From NCBI RefSeq assembly GCF_001956855.1, contig NZ_MTHD01000004.1:372001-436000 (forward strand): DNA of 64,000 bases. The letters are read 5' to 3'. The notes beneath the pieces were generated by a model that was not told the origin of the DNA, ran no database searches, and saw nothing but the letters and a program-made list of their open reading frames with translations. A program made the position numbers and the translations under genes. This DNA comes from Azonexus hydrophilus. Lineage in GTDB: Bacteria; Pseudomonadota; Gammaproteobacteria; Burkholderiales; Rhodocyclaceae. Shown piece by piece: positions 11,724 through 19,602 of this stretch (position 1 is its first letter; the number at the start of each line of letters is the position of its first letter).

Positions 11724-12401
11724 ATGCGCCTGCTCGTCATTGAAGACAATCCAGATATCCTTGCCAACATCGTCGATTATTTCGAGACATCAGGCCATCT
11801 GGTCGACTGCGCCCGAAATGGTCCGGGAGGGCTGCACCTGGCACTGACCGGGAACTTTGATCTAATCGTTCTCGACATCATGCTGCCCGGAATGGATGGC
11901 TATCAAGTGTGTGCTGCGTTACGCGCCAGCGGTAATGCCGTCCCGATCATCATGCTGACAGCCCGCGACGCACTAAACGACCGTCTGCAGGGGTTAAACA
12001 ATGGCGCCGACGACTACCTGATCAAGCCATTTGCGCTCGCCGAACTGCAGGCACGTATCGAAGCCATACTTCGGCGTACGCAAGGTAAACATGCTCAGCG
12101 CTTGCAGGTAGGCGACCTCGTTCTAAACCTCGATGATTTTTCGGCGGTTCGTGCAGGACAGGTGCTACGCCTGAATCCGGCGTGCTTCAAACTGCTCGAA
12201 GTGCTGATGCGCAAGAGCCCAGGAGTCGTACGTCGGCAAGTCCTCGAGGAGGCTCTTTGGGGCGAAGATATACCGGCTAGTGATGCGTTGCGCAGCCATC
12301 TGCATCTATTGCGGCAGGTAATCGACAAGCCCTTTGAGCAGCCGCTACTGCATACCATTCATGGCGTCGGTTATCGTCTGGGCGAGGTAAAGGATGCTTA
12401 G
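11724..12401 (+). CDS. OmpR-family response regulator
   Basis: The 225-aa protein has a receiver domain with acidic pocket ED (residues 7-8), phosphoacceptor Asp51 (LIVLDIMLPGMDGY) and Lys in YLIKPF. A C-terminal winged helix follows, ending HTIHGVGYRLGE. It overlaps the histidine kinase gene by 8 bases, so the pair is an operon. Candidate direct-repeat operators occur upstream of this gene and upstream of the methyltransferase, indicating autoregulation and control of the surrounding envelope genes. It resembles PmrA/QseB-type regulators in layout, but the signal is not known. Confidence 0.93.
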   Translation: MRLLVIEDNPDILANIVDYFETSGHLVDCARNGPGGLHLALTGNFDLIVLDIMLPGMDGYQVCAALRASGNAVPIIMLTARDALNDRLQGLNNGADDYLIKPFALAELQARIEAILRRTQGKHAQRLQVGDLVLNLDDFSAVRAGQVLRLNPACFKLLEVLMRKSPGVVRRQVLEEALWGEDIPASDALRSHLHLLRQVIDKPFEQPLLHTIHGVGYRLGEVKDA

Positions 12402-13656
12402 GAAACAACCGCTATCCCGGCGTATTTTGCTCTCCTTTGTGTCGCTGACGATTGTTATCAGCGGTTTGTTTGCCTGGGCAATCATCGCCGTCGTGCATGT
12501 AGTAGAGGAAGAACTTGTCGGCCAGGAACTGATAGCGGAAATGGTCCAGATCGAGAAACATTTCCGCGAAGACGGACAGCTTCCCGATGTGGTCGGTGGC
12601 GGCGAACTATTTGTGCCGACCATGCGGGCGCAAGCAATACCCATGGCCTTTACCAACCTGCCCAAGGGCTACAACGAGGTAGTCACACCGAATGGTGCAT
12701 GGCACGTCGTCGCAACTGAAATTGAGGGGATTCCTTTTATCCTTGCACGAAATCAGGATGCTTTCGAAGCACGAGAGCAGACCTTGTATAAGGTTGTCAT
12801 CGGCGGTTTTTTTCTTTCAGTCGCATTATCACTGCTGATTGGATGGTTGACTGCCTATCGCGTCATTGATCCTGTCGTGCGGTTGGCGCGACAGGTGCGC
12901 AACCGGGATCAATTGCTGCCGCTAGCACCACCGCTTGCGTCTGATTATGCTTCGGACGAAGTCGGCCAGCTTGCCCAAGCCTTCGATCTGGCGATGAGTC
13001 AGTTGCGTGCCCTTGTAGAACGCGAGCGCCTGTTCACAGCCGATGTCAGCCACGAGTTGCGAACCCCACTGATGATCATCGCAACATCTGCTGAATTATT
13101 GGCGCGAGAAGAGCTTGGACAGCGCGAGCGCCGCCAAGTAGAGCGTATAACCAAGGCTGCAGGCGAAATGCGCGAACTGGTCGAAACCTTCTTGCAGTTG
13201 GCTCGTTCCCACACAGCAGCATTGCCGACCGGTGAGTCGGTTACGTTGGCCGAAATGGCGGTCGAGCAGGCGGCATATTGGGGCGACGAAATTAGTCAAA
13301 GGGATCTGGTTTTTCACTGGCAGGTTGAGGGAGAAAACCCCCAGCGGTGGCACCGAACGTTGTTGCGTGTGGTCATGGGCAACTTATTACGTAATGCGCT
13401 GCACTACACCGAGCAGGGTGAAATACGGCTGACCGTCGGTACCACAGGCTTTCGCATTGAGGATACCGGGCCCGGCATTCCTGAATCCGAACGTGAGTCG
13501 CTGTTTCAGCCCTTCGTGCGTGGCACAGAGGCACGCGGAGAGGGGCTTGGACTAGGTTTGTCGCTGGTCAAACGAGTATGCGAGATACAAGGCTGGAGCA
13601 TTAGCGCTAGCAATCGCCCCGGCGGTGGTAGTCGCTTCGAAGTGACTGTCGTATAG
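12394..13656 (+). CDS. Sensor histidine kinase
   Basis: The 420-aa protein has a first membrane segment near residues 12-32, a sensor region of about 110 residues, and a second membrane segment near residues 130-150. Then come a HAMP-like linker and the dimerisation domain FTADVSHELRTPL with phosphoacceptor His220. The ATPase domain shows the N box (MGNLLRNALHY), G1 (EDTGPGIPE) and G2 (GLGLGLSLVKRV). It is the cognate partner of the preceding response regulator, whose gene it overlaps. The sensor domain was not recognised. Other genes in the cluster suggest an envelope-stress or lipid-related stimulus. Confidence 0.93.
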   Translation: MLRKQPLSRRILLSFVSLTIVISGLFAWAIIAVVHVVEEELVGQELIAEMVQIEKHFREDGQLPDVVGGGELFVPTMRAQAIPMAFTNLPKGYNEVVTPNGAWHVVATEIEGIPFILARNQDAFEAREQTLYKVVIGGFFLSVALSLLIGWLTAYRVIDPVVRLARQVRNRDQLLPLAPPLASDYASDEVGQLAQAFDLAMSQLRALVERERLFTADVSHELRTPLMIIATSAELLAREELGQRERRQVERITKAAGEMRELVETFLQLARSHTAALPTGESVTLAEMAVEQAAYWGDEISQRDLVFHWQVEGENPQRWHRTLLRVVMGNLLRNALHYTEQGEIRLTVGTTGFRIEDTGPGIPESERESLFQPFVRGTEARGEGLGLGLSLVKRVCEIQGWSISASNRPGGGSRFEVTVV

Positions 13657-13661
13657 GCAAT

Positions 13662-13699
13662 TTAACGAAATTTTGACGGGCTTTTGACGGGCTCTTGAC
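13662..13699. promoter_or_regulatory. Four direct half-sites (TTGAC/TTAAC, 11-bp period), candidate operator
   Basis: TTAAC at 13662 and TTGAC at 13673, 13684 and 13695 are spaced exactly 11 bases apart, beginning just after the kinase stop codon. The unit TTTTGACGGGC occurs twice. The half-site and period match the inverted set at 11574-11611. The array ends 45 bases before the methyltransferase start, a natural position for activation by an OmpR-type regulator. Confidence 0.65.
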
Positions 13700-13744
13700 A
13701 GCCAGCTATCTATCGTTGCGACCATTCTGTCTGAAAGGTATGCA

Positions 13745-14431
13745 ATGTCCGTTGAGTCGCCAATCCAGCTCGAATTTTCGAGCAAGTATGACAGCGCGCA
13801 CGCACAGCAGTATTTCGTCAAACATCAGGATGGATGGGCACGTCGTCTATCCAACATGCGTGACCAGCAACTGGCTCGACGAGCCTTGGCGATCGCAGGC
13901 GACCCAGGTCTGGTTCTTGATCTCCCCTGCGGCGCTGGGCGTTTCTGGCCGACGCTTGCGGAAAAATCCAATCGGGTAATTCTCGCCGCTGACAATTCTG
14001 CGGACATGCTCACTGTCGCTCGCCGCGCCCAGCCGGAAAATGTCCTCGCTCGCGTTCATACCTTTCAGGCATCGGCATTCGCTATCGATCTCGGTAATGC
14101 AGCGGTCGACTGTATTTTTTGCATGCGATTGCTGCATCATGTCGCCGATCCGGCGCATCGTCTGGCGATGTTGCGCGAATTCCATCGAGTGACTCGCGAT
14201 ACCGTAATCGTGTCGTTGTGGGTCGATGGCAATTTCAAGTCCTGGCGTCGCAAGCGTCTGGAAAAGCGGCGGGCGGCACGCGGCGGCAACGAAAATCAGA
14301 ACCGCTTCGTCGTTGCGCGACACACAATCGAAGCAGAATTCGCCGAGGCAGGTTTCGAGATCATCGGCGCCCAGGATTTTTTGCCCGGCTACGCCATGTG
14401 GCGGGTCTATACCTTGCGCAAGACATCATGA
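13745..14431 (+). CDS. Class I SAM-dependent methyltransferase
   Basis: The 228-aa protein has a Rossmann methyltransferase core: motif I VLDLPCGAGRFWPTL near residue 60, ADNSADML at the end of strand 2, and DCIFCMRLLHHVADP as motif IV/post I. The substrate is unknown. A GAAAGG sequence precedes the start. Its stop codon overlaps the start of the next gene as ATGA, so the two are coupled. It lies directly downstream of the two-component operon and its candidate operator. Confidence 0.85.
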   Translation: MSVESPIQLEFSSKYDSAHAQQYFVKHQDGWARRLSNMRDQQLARRALAIAGDPGLVLDLPCGAGRFWPTLAEKSNRVILAADNSADMLTVARRAQPENVLARVHTFQASAFAIDLGNAAVDCIFCMRLLHHVADPAHRLAMLREFHRVTRDTVIVSLWVDGNFKSWRRKRLEKRRAARGGNENQNRFVVARHTIEAEFAEAGFEIIGAQDFLPGYAMWRVYTLRKTS

Positions 14432-15108
14432 GCGGCACGGCATCCCAGATGTTCGAACGCTGGTGGCGGGCCGAAGGCGAATGGGTCGAAGAGGCCAACC
14501 AGCGACGCGGTGGAGAGAGTGGCGTACAGCGTTTGCCAGGGGAGCGTCGCCCGCTCTACTGCAAACGCCAGTGCGGGCATGTACACCGCTCACTCTGCCA
14601 TCCGCTCGGGCGACCGACCGTGTTGCGTGAGGCCGAGTCGATCCGTGCCTTCCGGGCGCTCGGTCTCGGCGTGCCCGAACTGGTCTATTGTGGCGCGCGC
14701 AAGCAGGGAGATACCTGGCAGGCTTTGCTGGTGACCGAGGAGTTGCCAGGCTTTGTCGCTCTCGATCGCTGGTACGCGACGGAGGCGGAAAGTGTATCGC
14801 CGGCTGCGCGGGGGCTGCTTCTCGATCGCCTCGGTCAGTCGCTGGCGCTGATGCACGCTGCCGGCTGGCAGCACGGCTGCCTGTACGCGAAGCATGTATT
14901 TGTCCGGGTCGAAGAAGGCAGCTATGGGCCGATGGTCGAAGTGGCGCTGATCGATCTTGAGAAATGCCGGCGCCGCTGGCTTCGTAAGTTTGCCGCGCGC
15001 CACGACATGGCGCAATTTTCCCGCCACCGGGGCGGCATGCCGCCGGCCGACTGGGATCGTTTGTTGGCAGCACACTCGGCTGCCTTGGCAGCGTTGGGTT
15101 TGTGTTGA
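14428..15108 (+). CDS. InaA/lipopolysaccharide kinase-like protein
   Basis: The 226-aa protein resembles the small kinase-fold InaA/WaaP (Kdo kinase) group. It shows RRPLYCKRQCGHVHRS with the candidate ATP-binding Lys, REAESIRAFRALG with the paired Glu, GWQHGCLYAKHVFV as catalytic loop and ALIDLEKCRRR as a DLE-type metal site. The reading frame is open far upstream inside the methyltransferase gene, but the start at 14428 gives the ATGA overlap and the correct N-terminus. It may phosphorylate a lipopolysaccharide core sugar. The phosphate acceptor is not established. Confidence 0.75.
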   Translation: MSGTASQMFERWWRAEGEWVEEANQRRGGESGVQRLPGERRPLYCKRQCGHVHRSLCHPLGRPTVLREAESIRAFRALGLGVPELVYCGARKQGDTWQALLVTEELPGFVALDRWYATEAESVSPAARGLLLDRLGQSLALMHAAGWQHGCLYAKHVFVRVEEGSYGPMVEVALIDLEKCRRRWLRKFAARHDMAQFSRHRGGMPPADWDRLLAAHSAALAALGLC

Positions 15109-15392
15109 GTCCTACCGTGAATCTTGTGTCGAGTTTCAGCGTTCTGCAACGCTATTTCCTGCTACTTTATCTGGTGCGTTCGCCATGATTGCGGCTTTCT
15201 AGCCGCTGGTGTCGATTGACGGGGCGCTCGCCTGGGGCTTTGCCGTACTGGCCAGTGCCGTTTATGCCGGTTTGTATCTGTTAGACCTCGTGAATATCCA
15301 CGGAAAACACACGATCACTGTCCATGACCGATTCAAGGCTGGCCGCTGCCACACAATGGGCGCCTAGTCAGCGAGGTATCTGCGTGGCGCCA
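15109..15392. other. Degraded intergenic sequence, possible membrane-protein remnant
   Basis: No intact gene is present. In the plus frame downstream of a stop at about 15202 there is an open stretch of roughly 55 codons with a hydrophobic segment (GFAVLASAVYAGLYLL) but no start or ribosome site. It looks like residual coding sequence. It lies between the envelope cluster and the mobile element and may mark the left junction. Confidence 0.35.
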
Positions 15393-15541
15393 CGCGCCTC
15401 TCTCGACCGCATGAATCCCTTCCTAGAGCACCACCGCATCAAGCCTGTTATCGACAAGGTGTAGCCTTTGATAAAGCGATCCTGGCCTACCAGCACCTCG
15501 TGCGCGGCCCCTTCGGCAAAGTCGTGATCAAGGTTAGTTAG
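15393..15541 (+). pseudogene. Remnant of a zinc-type (MDR) alcohol dehydrogenase C-terminus, frameshifted
   Basis: The plus strand encodes DRMNPFLEHHRIKPVIDKV, then meets a stop. Shifting the frame at about 15462 continues with FDKAILAYQHLVRGPFGKVV and a stop at 15539-15541. Together these match the characteristic C-terminal end of medium-chain alcohol dehydrogenases and quinone reductases (PVID.V..F..A..AY..L..G.FGK.VI). Only about 49 codons remain, so the rest of the gene is gone. It is most simply explained as a scar from insertion or deletion beside the mobile element. Confidence 0.7.
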
Positions 15542-15765
15542 TAGTTTCAGCGTTGATCCGGTTCACGCGAAACAGAGGAGAAGCGATCACCCGGCTGCGG
15601 GCGACCGCTTCTGGTCTCTGTGCTGTCCCTCCAGCATCAATGGCTGAGCGTCTGCAAAGGCCGAGTTGTGTGAATTGGCTATCCGGGAGGTTTTATAGCG
15701 CAGCGGTCGTTCAGATGACTGCCTTGTAGCAAAGGCGAACTACCGCTTCTGGCCGAACTCAGACC

Positions 15766-15917
15766 TTGGGGGCGCTGCCCCCAAACCCCGGCACTCGCCG
15801 TGAGGCAGCCGGGGCGAGTTAAAAACCAACCCACCACAGCAGCCCGGAGCGTTGCTCGCTCCATAGGCGTCAAGGGCTTTCGCGGCATAAACGGGGCCCT
15901 CCCGCCACGCGGGCCCC
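15766..15917. repeat. Cluster of four GC-rich hairpins downstream of gmtX
   Basis: Four inverted repeats lie within 152 bases. They are TTGGGGGC/GCCCCCAA (15766-15784), CCCCGGC/GCCGGGG (15786-15814), GGAGCG/CGCTCC (15846-15862) and GGGGCCC/GGGCCCC (15893-15917). None is followed by a convincing T run. They sit between the end of gmtX and the alcohol dehydrogenase remnant, where an element end would be expected. They could be recombinase sites, transcription barriers or both. An additional imperfect hairpin is at about 15570-15620. Confidence 0.45.
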
Positions 15918-15953
15918 TCCCATTTATTCCACGACCCTTGACCCCGCTTCCGC

Positions 15954-16679
15954 TCATGACCGCTCAAAGTCCTTTTCGTAGCCGACATTGGGCATTCCGG
16001 CCAGCGCACCGGCGAGCGGTGCGTGCTTGGGAGAGGCCGACTCGCCCAGAACCTTTCGTATCGCCGTGACGTACCCCGGCTTGAAGATCGGCCGACCAGC
16101 CTCATTGATCACGCGCCCCGCGGCATCGGTTTTCCAGCCCTCATCCTTGAGTAGTCGGTCGCTGATGGCGTGGCGCAGGGCCTCGATTTCAGAGGGGTAA
16201 AGTCCGGTCGAGGCTGGCAGGACCTCAATCGACTCGCGCGGCGGCTGGGAGGGAGCTGGGCGCATATCGATGACGCGGTTGCCCTCGGCCTTGAGTAGCG
16301 TGATTTCACGGCGCATCTGTCGGTTCTCGGCCAGCAAACCGGCCATCATCGAGCGCAGCGCCGGGTTTTCGATCTTGTCGATCAAGGCAGTGTAGGGGTT
16401 CTCGCTGACCTGGCGTACCTTGCGCGTCACGCCACCCGTATGCTCGGCCCATGCCTTGATCAGCCCCTTGTAGTCATCGCCGGTCTTATTGTGGATCGCG
16501 CCCTTGCTCGGGCCGCCGCGATCTTCCGCGATGCGGGCGATGGTCGCCACAGAGAAGTCCTTGCTGCCGCGCTCGTACTGCTCTCGGCAAACCTCGTGGA
16601 TCAGGTCGAGGGTCTTCTGCTTGCGAGGCGTGGCGGTTTTCTTGAGCTGCTCGAGCAGGTCGTCAGGGTGCATCGTCAT
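15954..16679 (-). CDS. gmtX: Gamma-mobile-trio protein GmtX
   Basis: The 241-aa protein carries the GmtX-like N-terminal pattern KTLDLIHEVCREQYERGSKD followed by FSVATIARIAEDRGGPSKGAIHNKTGDDY, and a helical region likely to be coiled coil near residues 105-130. GmtX is the third, smallest component of gamma-mobile-trio elements; its biochemical role is unknown, though the N-terminal part looks like a DNA-binding domain. The start at 16679 is chosen for its strong AAGGAGGATTCC site and overlaps the end of gmtZ by 17 bases. Family assignment is from memory of conserved motifs and order. Confidence 0.8.
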   Translation of the reverse strand: MTMHPDDLLEQLKKTATPRKQKTLDLIHEVCREQYERGSKDFSVATIARIAEDRGGPSKGAIHNKTGDDYKGLIKAWAEHTGGVTRKVRQVSENPYTALIDKIENPALRSMMAGLLAENRQMRREITLLKAEGNRVIDMRPAPSQPPRESIEVLPASTGLYPSEIEALRHAISDRLLKDEGWKTDAAGRVINEAGRPIFKPGYVTAIRKVLGESASPKHAPLAGALAGMPNVGYEKDFERS

Positions 16680-19602
16680 GGGAATCCTCCTTGGGCGGGG
16701 CAAGCGTCCGCGTGGTCTTGGCGTGGTCGATCAGCACCTGGGCCTTGACCAGGGCGATCTCGTTCAGCACTTGATCCTTGAGCAGGCCGATCTCCTTGAG
16801 TTTGAGGAGGCATTCGGCATAGGGCAGTGCGTCCTTGATCGAACCGGTGCGCGCCTGAATCAGTTGCATCACGGCATTGCCAACCAGTAGTTGCTCCTCT
16901 TGGTCGAGGTAGATGAGCACCGGGTCCATGCGGTTGTAACGCAGCATGGCATCGAGCATCTGCGAACGCCGAATGGTGGCGAAATCGGCATCGATTTCCG
17001 GGTAGATCACCGCGTTTTCGCAAACGACTTCCAACTGGTGTAGCACCGACTGTGACTCGATAAAGCCCACCTTGAGGTCGGCCATGCTGCCTTTGGCGAC
17101 GAGCTTCACGCCGCCCGTCGTCTTATCCTCGGCAATCTGGATGGAGCGCTGGATCAGGTGGTTTGTCGCCTGCAAGTCGTTCATGTACTTGTTCAGGATC
17201 AACGCCTCGGCCTCGGCGTACTTGTTGAGCTGATCAAACTCGCGCACGCGCAGGAAAGGCCGCTCATCCCGCTCGGCCTCCAGCTGCTGATTCTCAAGGG
17301 AGGTGAGCTTGTCCTGCAAGGTGTTGTAGCGGTTGCTCTGGCGGTGAGTCTTTTCACTGACGGTATTGAAGTGTGCGATCAGACCCGGCAGGAAGGCGGG
17401 GCCGGTCAGGAAGAAGCGGCAGCAGACGCAATTGCGCTCCTGCGGGAAACCGGGGGTAGGGGCGTAGTCGCTCTGCGTCGAACCTGGTCTCAGCTTTTCC
17501 CCGCCCACATCGCACAGTGTCGCGCCATTAGGGCAGATGCCCTTGTCGTCGAAGACGAAGGCAGCCGCGGTCTTGTTTCGGAGCACCGCCTGCACCGCGT
17601 CCTCGGATACATAGGCAAAGCGCTGGGTCACCTGCTCGAAGGTCGCGTCCAGGAGGAAGCGTCGATGGTTGGCCTGTTCGGCTTCCAGTTCGTTCTTCTC
17701 CGCCTCGCTCAAGACCTCCCGCATATAGGCCTTGCCGAACTTGGTGTAGTAGAGCGTCATGATGATGGTCGCGTGACCGGCGATCATCTTGGACACCACG
17801 GCAATCGGCAGCTTGAGGTCGAGGATGAAGTAGGAGATCAGCGACACGCGCAGGGCGTGCAGGGGAAAGAAGGTTCCCGTGTCAGAGTCATGATTGACAA
17901 AGTGCAACGGCGTGCCGTTATCCAGCGTTTCGCCCCGCTCGGCGCATCTCTGCCCCAGTTTTGCGAGCAACTTGTACCAAATAGGTACCAAAGACCAGTC
18001 GTCCAGTGGTTTTTCACCCTCGCCATCGGTCGGGTCACGGAACAGGAAACACGCCGAACCGCGCTGCGCAAGCACCTCGGGATGGGGCGGCGTTCTGCCG
18101 AAGTGCTTGCGCTCCAGCTCCGCCCATGGCGTCGGCGCGGTAATCGGGTTGTAGCGCTCCTGCCAATTGCGGAGCTTCTCTAGCCAGTACAGCACTTCGT
18201 CGTTGGCCCAAGGGATGACGTAGCCCTTCTCGTTCTCGGCCTTGTTGATGTCGGCGGTCTTGTTGGTGTTGATGTATAAACCGGCTTCTTTTTCGTTCGC
18301 GCTGCGGTGGAAGACGCCGCGCTGATAGGGGCGCTTCTCGCTACCGGTGGCCAGTGGGCGGTGGTTGTGTACGAAGCCCCCGCCGCCCGGCGCATGGATA
18401 TAGCGCCAGGTATCCGCTTCACCGGAGTCCAGCATGCGGACCTGGAAGGTGCGCAGAGGCAGTTCCAGCTTTATATACAGGGCCACGGCACGCACCGGCG
18501 ACCACATTTCCCACACTTCGGCCGGGTAGCCTTTGGTCTCCATTTCATATTTGGACGCGGCACGCTGGTGGGCCACGCAATCAGGGTCCTTAGGATCGAT
18601 GATCGTGGGATCGACCACGAACCAGTCTCCGCCGTGCCTCCCTCCCTCCATCGCCTGCTGCGCCCATTTCCAGTCGCCGAAATTCCGCCCCTCAGCCAGC
18701 ATGCCGCGCAACTCACGGATATAGCGGATCGAGAGCGAGGCTTTATCGGATTGGGTGTTCTTTGGCAGGCCGGATAAGGCAAGTCGCTGGATGGGGTTAT
18801 GGAACCGGGATCGATCCCATTCGCCGGTCTCGGGATCGCCCAACTTGTTCGCCAACACCCAGTCGAGGAAGTCAGTGATCATGTTGTTGTAATCCACATC
18901 GGCCGCTTGAAGCGTCTGCGTGCCCTCTCGTTTGGCACTGACGGTCACCTGGGCGAAGTCCGGCTTCTCCGTCTCGCGCAGCAGGAAGCGCCCGTAATTG
19001 CGCTCAAGGTTCTGGCCGTGGATGTAGTGGATAAGAAATCTGTCGAGAGCCTTGCGGACCGCATCGACACAGGTTTTCTGGTCCTTCAGCCACTCGGCGG
19101 CGAGGCTGCGCCAATCCTCGAGCCTGGGGTCGATCAGGAGCACATGGGCGAAGCTCAGGTCAGAGGTCTTGCCGTGCATCTTGACAGCCCTTCTCGGGAA
19201 AGGATTGGCAAGGTGCGGCGGCACTAAACGATGACCGTCGGCGTCAAGGACGGAGAGCTTTTGACGGAGAAGCCAGTCGAGGAAGTCGCTCACAGCGTCG
19301 TGCTTTTTCTGGGCCTCCTTTTTGGTTATCAACTCCAACCCCAGCACCGGGTCCAGCGCGGGCAGCGCCCCATCCCTTGCCAAGAACTCCTCGGCCGACA
19401 GGGTATGCATCCCCTGCCCGTGCAGGTAGGTAACCAGGAAGGCACCCAGGGCGGATTGCTTGTTCGAACTCTTCCAGGGCATCCCCGCCCAATACTCCGC
19501 TGCCCGCGCCCGCCAGCCTTCCAGCGCCGGATCGAGATCGAGCAGAAAGCGGAATTCGGGGTCGAATTTTTCGACGGTCTTCTTTCGTCCTTTGCGTGGC
19601 AT
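16663..19602 (-). CDS. gmtZ: Gamma-mobile-trio integrase GmtZ
   Basis: The 979-aa product is a very large tyrosine-recombinase-like protein. The catalytic section has HALRVSLISYFI and GHATIIMTLYYTKFGKAYM, which fit the HxxR and H...Y parts of the active site. A Cys-containing segment (NCVCCRFFLTGPAF, near residue 730) and long helical sequence follow. It is the middle gene of gmtY-gmtZ-gmtX, joined to gmtY by a TGATG stop/start overlap and preceded by a GAGGAG ribosome site. It probably acts with GmtY in site-specific integration and excision. Confidence 0.85.
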   Translation of the reverse strand: MPRKGRKKTVEKFDPEFRFLLDLDPALEGWRARAAEYWAGMPWKSSNKQSALGAFLVTYLHGQGMHTLSAEEFLARDGALPALDPVLGLELITKKEAQKKHDAVSDFLDWLLRQKLSVLDADGHRLVPPHLANPFPRRAVKMHGKTSDLSFAHVLLIDPRLEDWRSLAAEWLKDQKTCVDAVRKALDRFLIHYIHGQNLERNYGRFLLRETEKPDFAQVTVSAKREGTQTLQAADVDYNNMITDFLDWVLANKLGDPETGEWDRSRFHNPIQRLALSGLPKNTQSDKASLSIRYIRELRGMLAEGRNFGDWKWAQQAMEGGRHGGDWFVVDPTIIDPKDPDCVAHQRAASKYEMETKGYPAEVWEMWSPVRAVALYIKLELPLRTFQVRMLDSGEADTWRYIHAPGGGGFVHNHRPLATGSEKRPYQRGVFHRSANEKEAGLYINTNKTADINKAENEKGYVIPWANDEVLYWLEKLRNWQERYNPITAPTPWAELERKHFGRTPPHPEVLAQRGSACFLFRDPTDGEGEKPLDDWSLVPIWYKLLAKLGQRCAERGETLDNGTPLHFVNHDSDTGTFFPLHALRVSLISYFILDLKLPIAVVSKMIAGHATIIMTLYYTKFGKAYMREVLSEAEKNELEAEQANHRRFLLDATFEQVTQRFAYVSEDAVQAVLRNKTAAAFVFDDKGICPNGATLCDVGGEKLRPGSTQSDYAPTPGFPQERNCVCCRFFLTGPAFLPGLIAHFNTVSEKTHRQSNRYNTLQDKLTSLENQQLEAERDERPFLRVREFDQLNKYAEAEALILNKYMNDLQATNHLIQRSIQIAEDKTTGGVKLVAKGSMADLKVGFIESQSVLHQLEVVCENAVIYPEIDADFATIRRSQMLDAMLRYNRMDPVLIYLDQEEQLLVGNAVMQLIQARTGSIKDALPYAECLLKLKEIGLLKDQVLNEIALVKAQVLIDHAKTTRTLAPPKEDSHDDAP

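Noticed and set aside
15109-15953. tRNA gene as an attachment site for the element
   Set aside because: No cloverleaf or T-loop-like sequence was seen on either strand in this gap or in 24219-24641.
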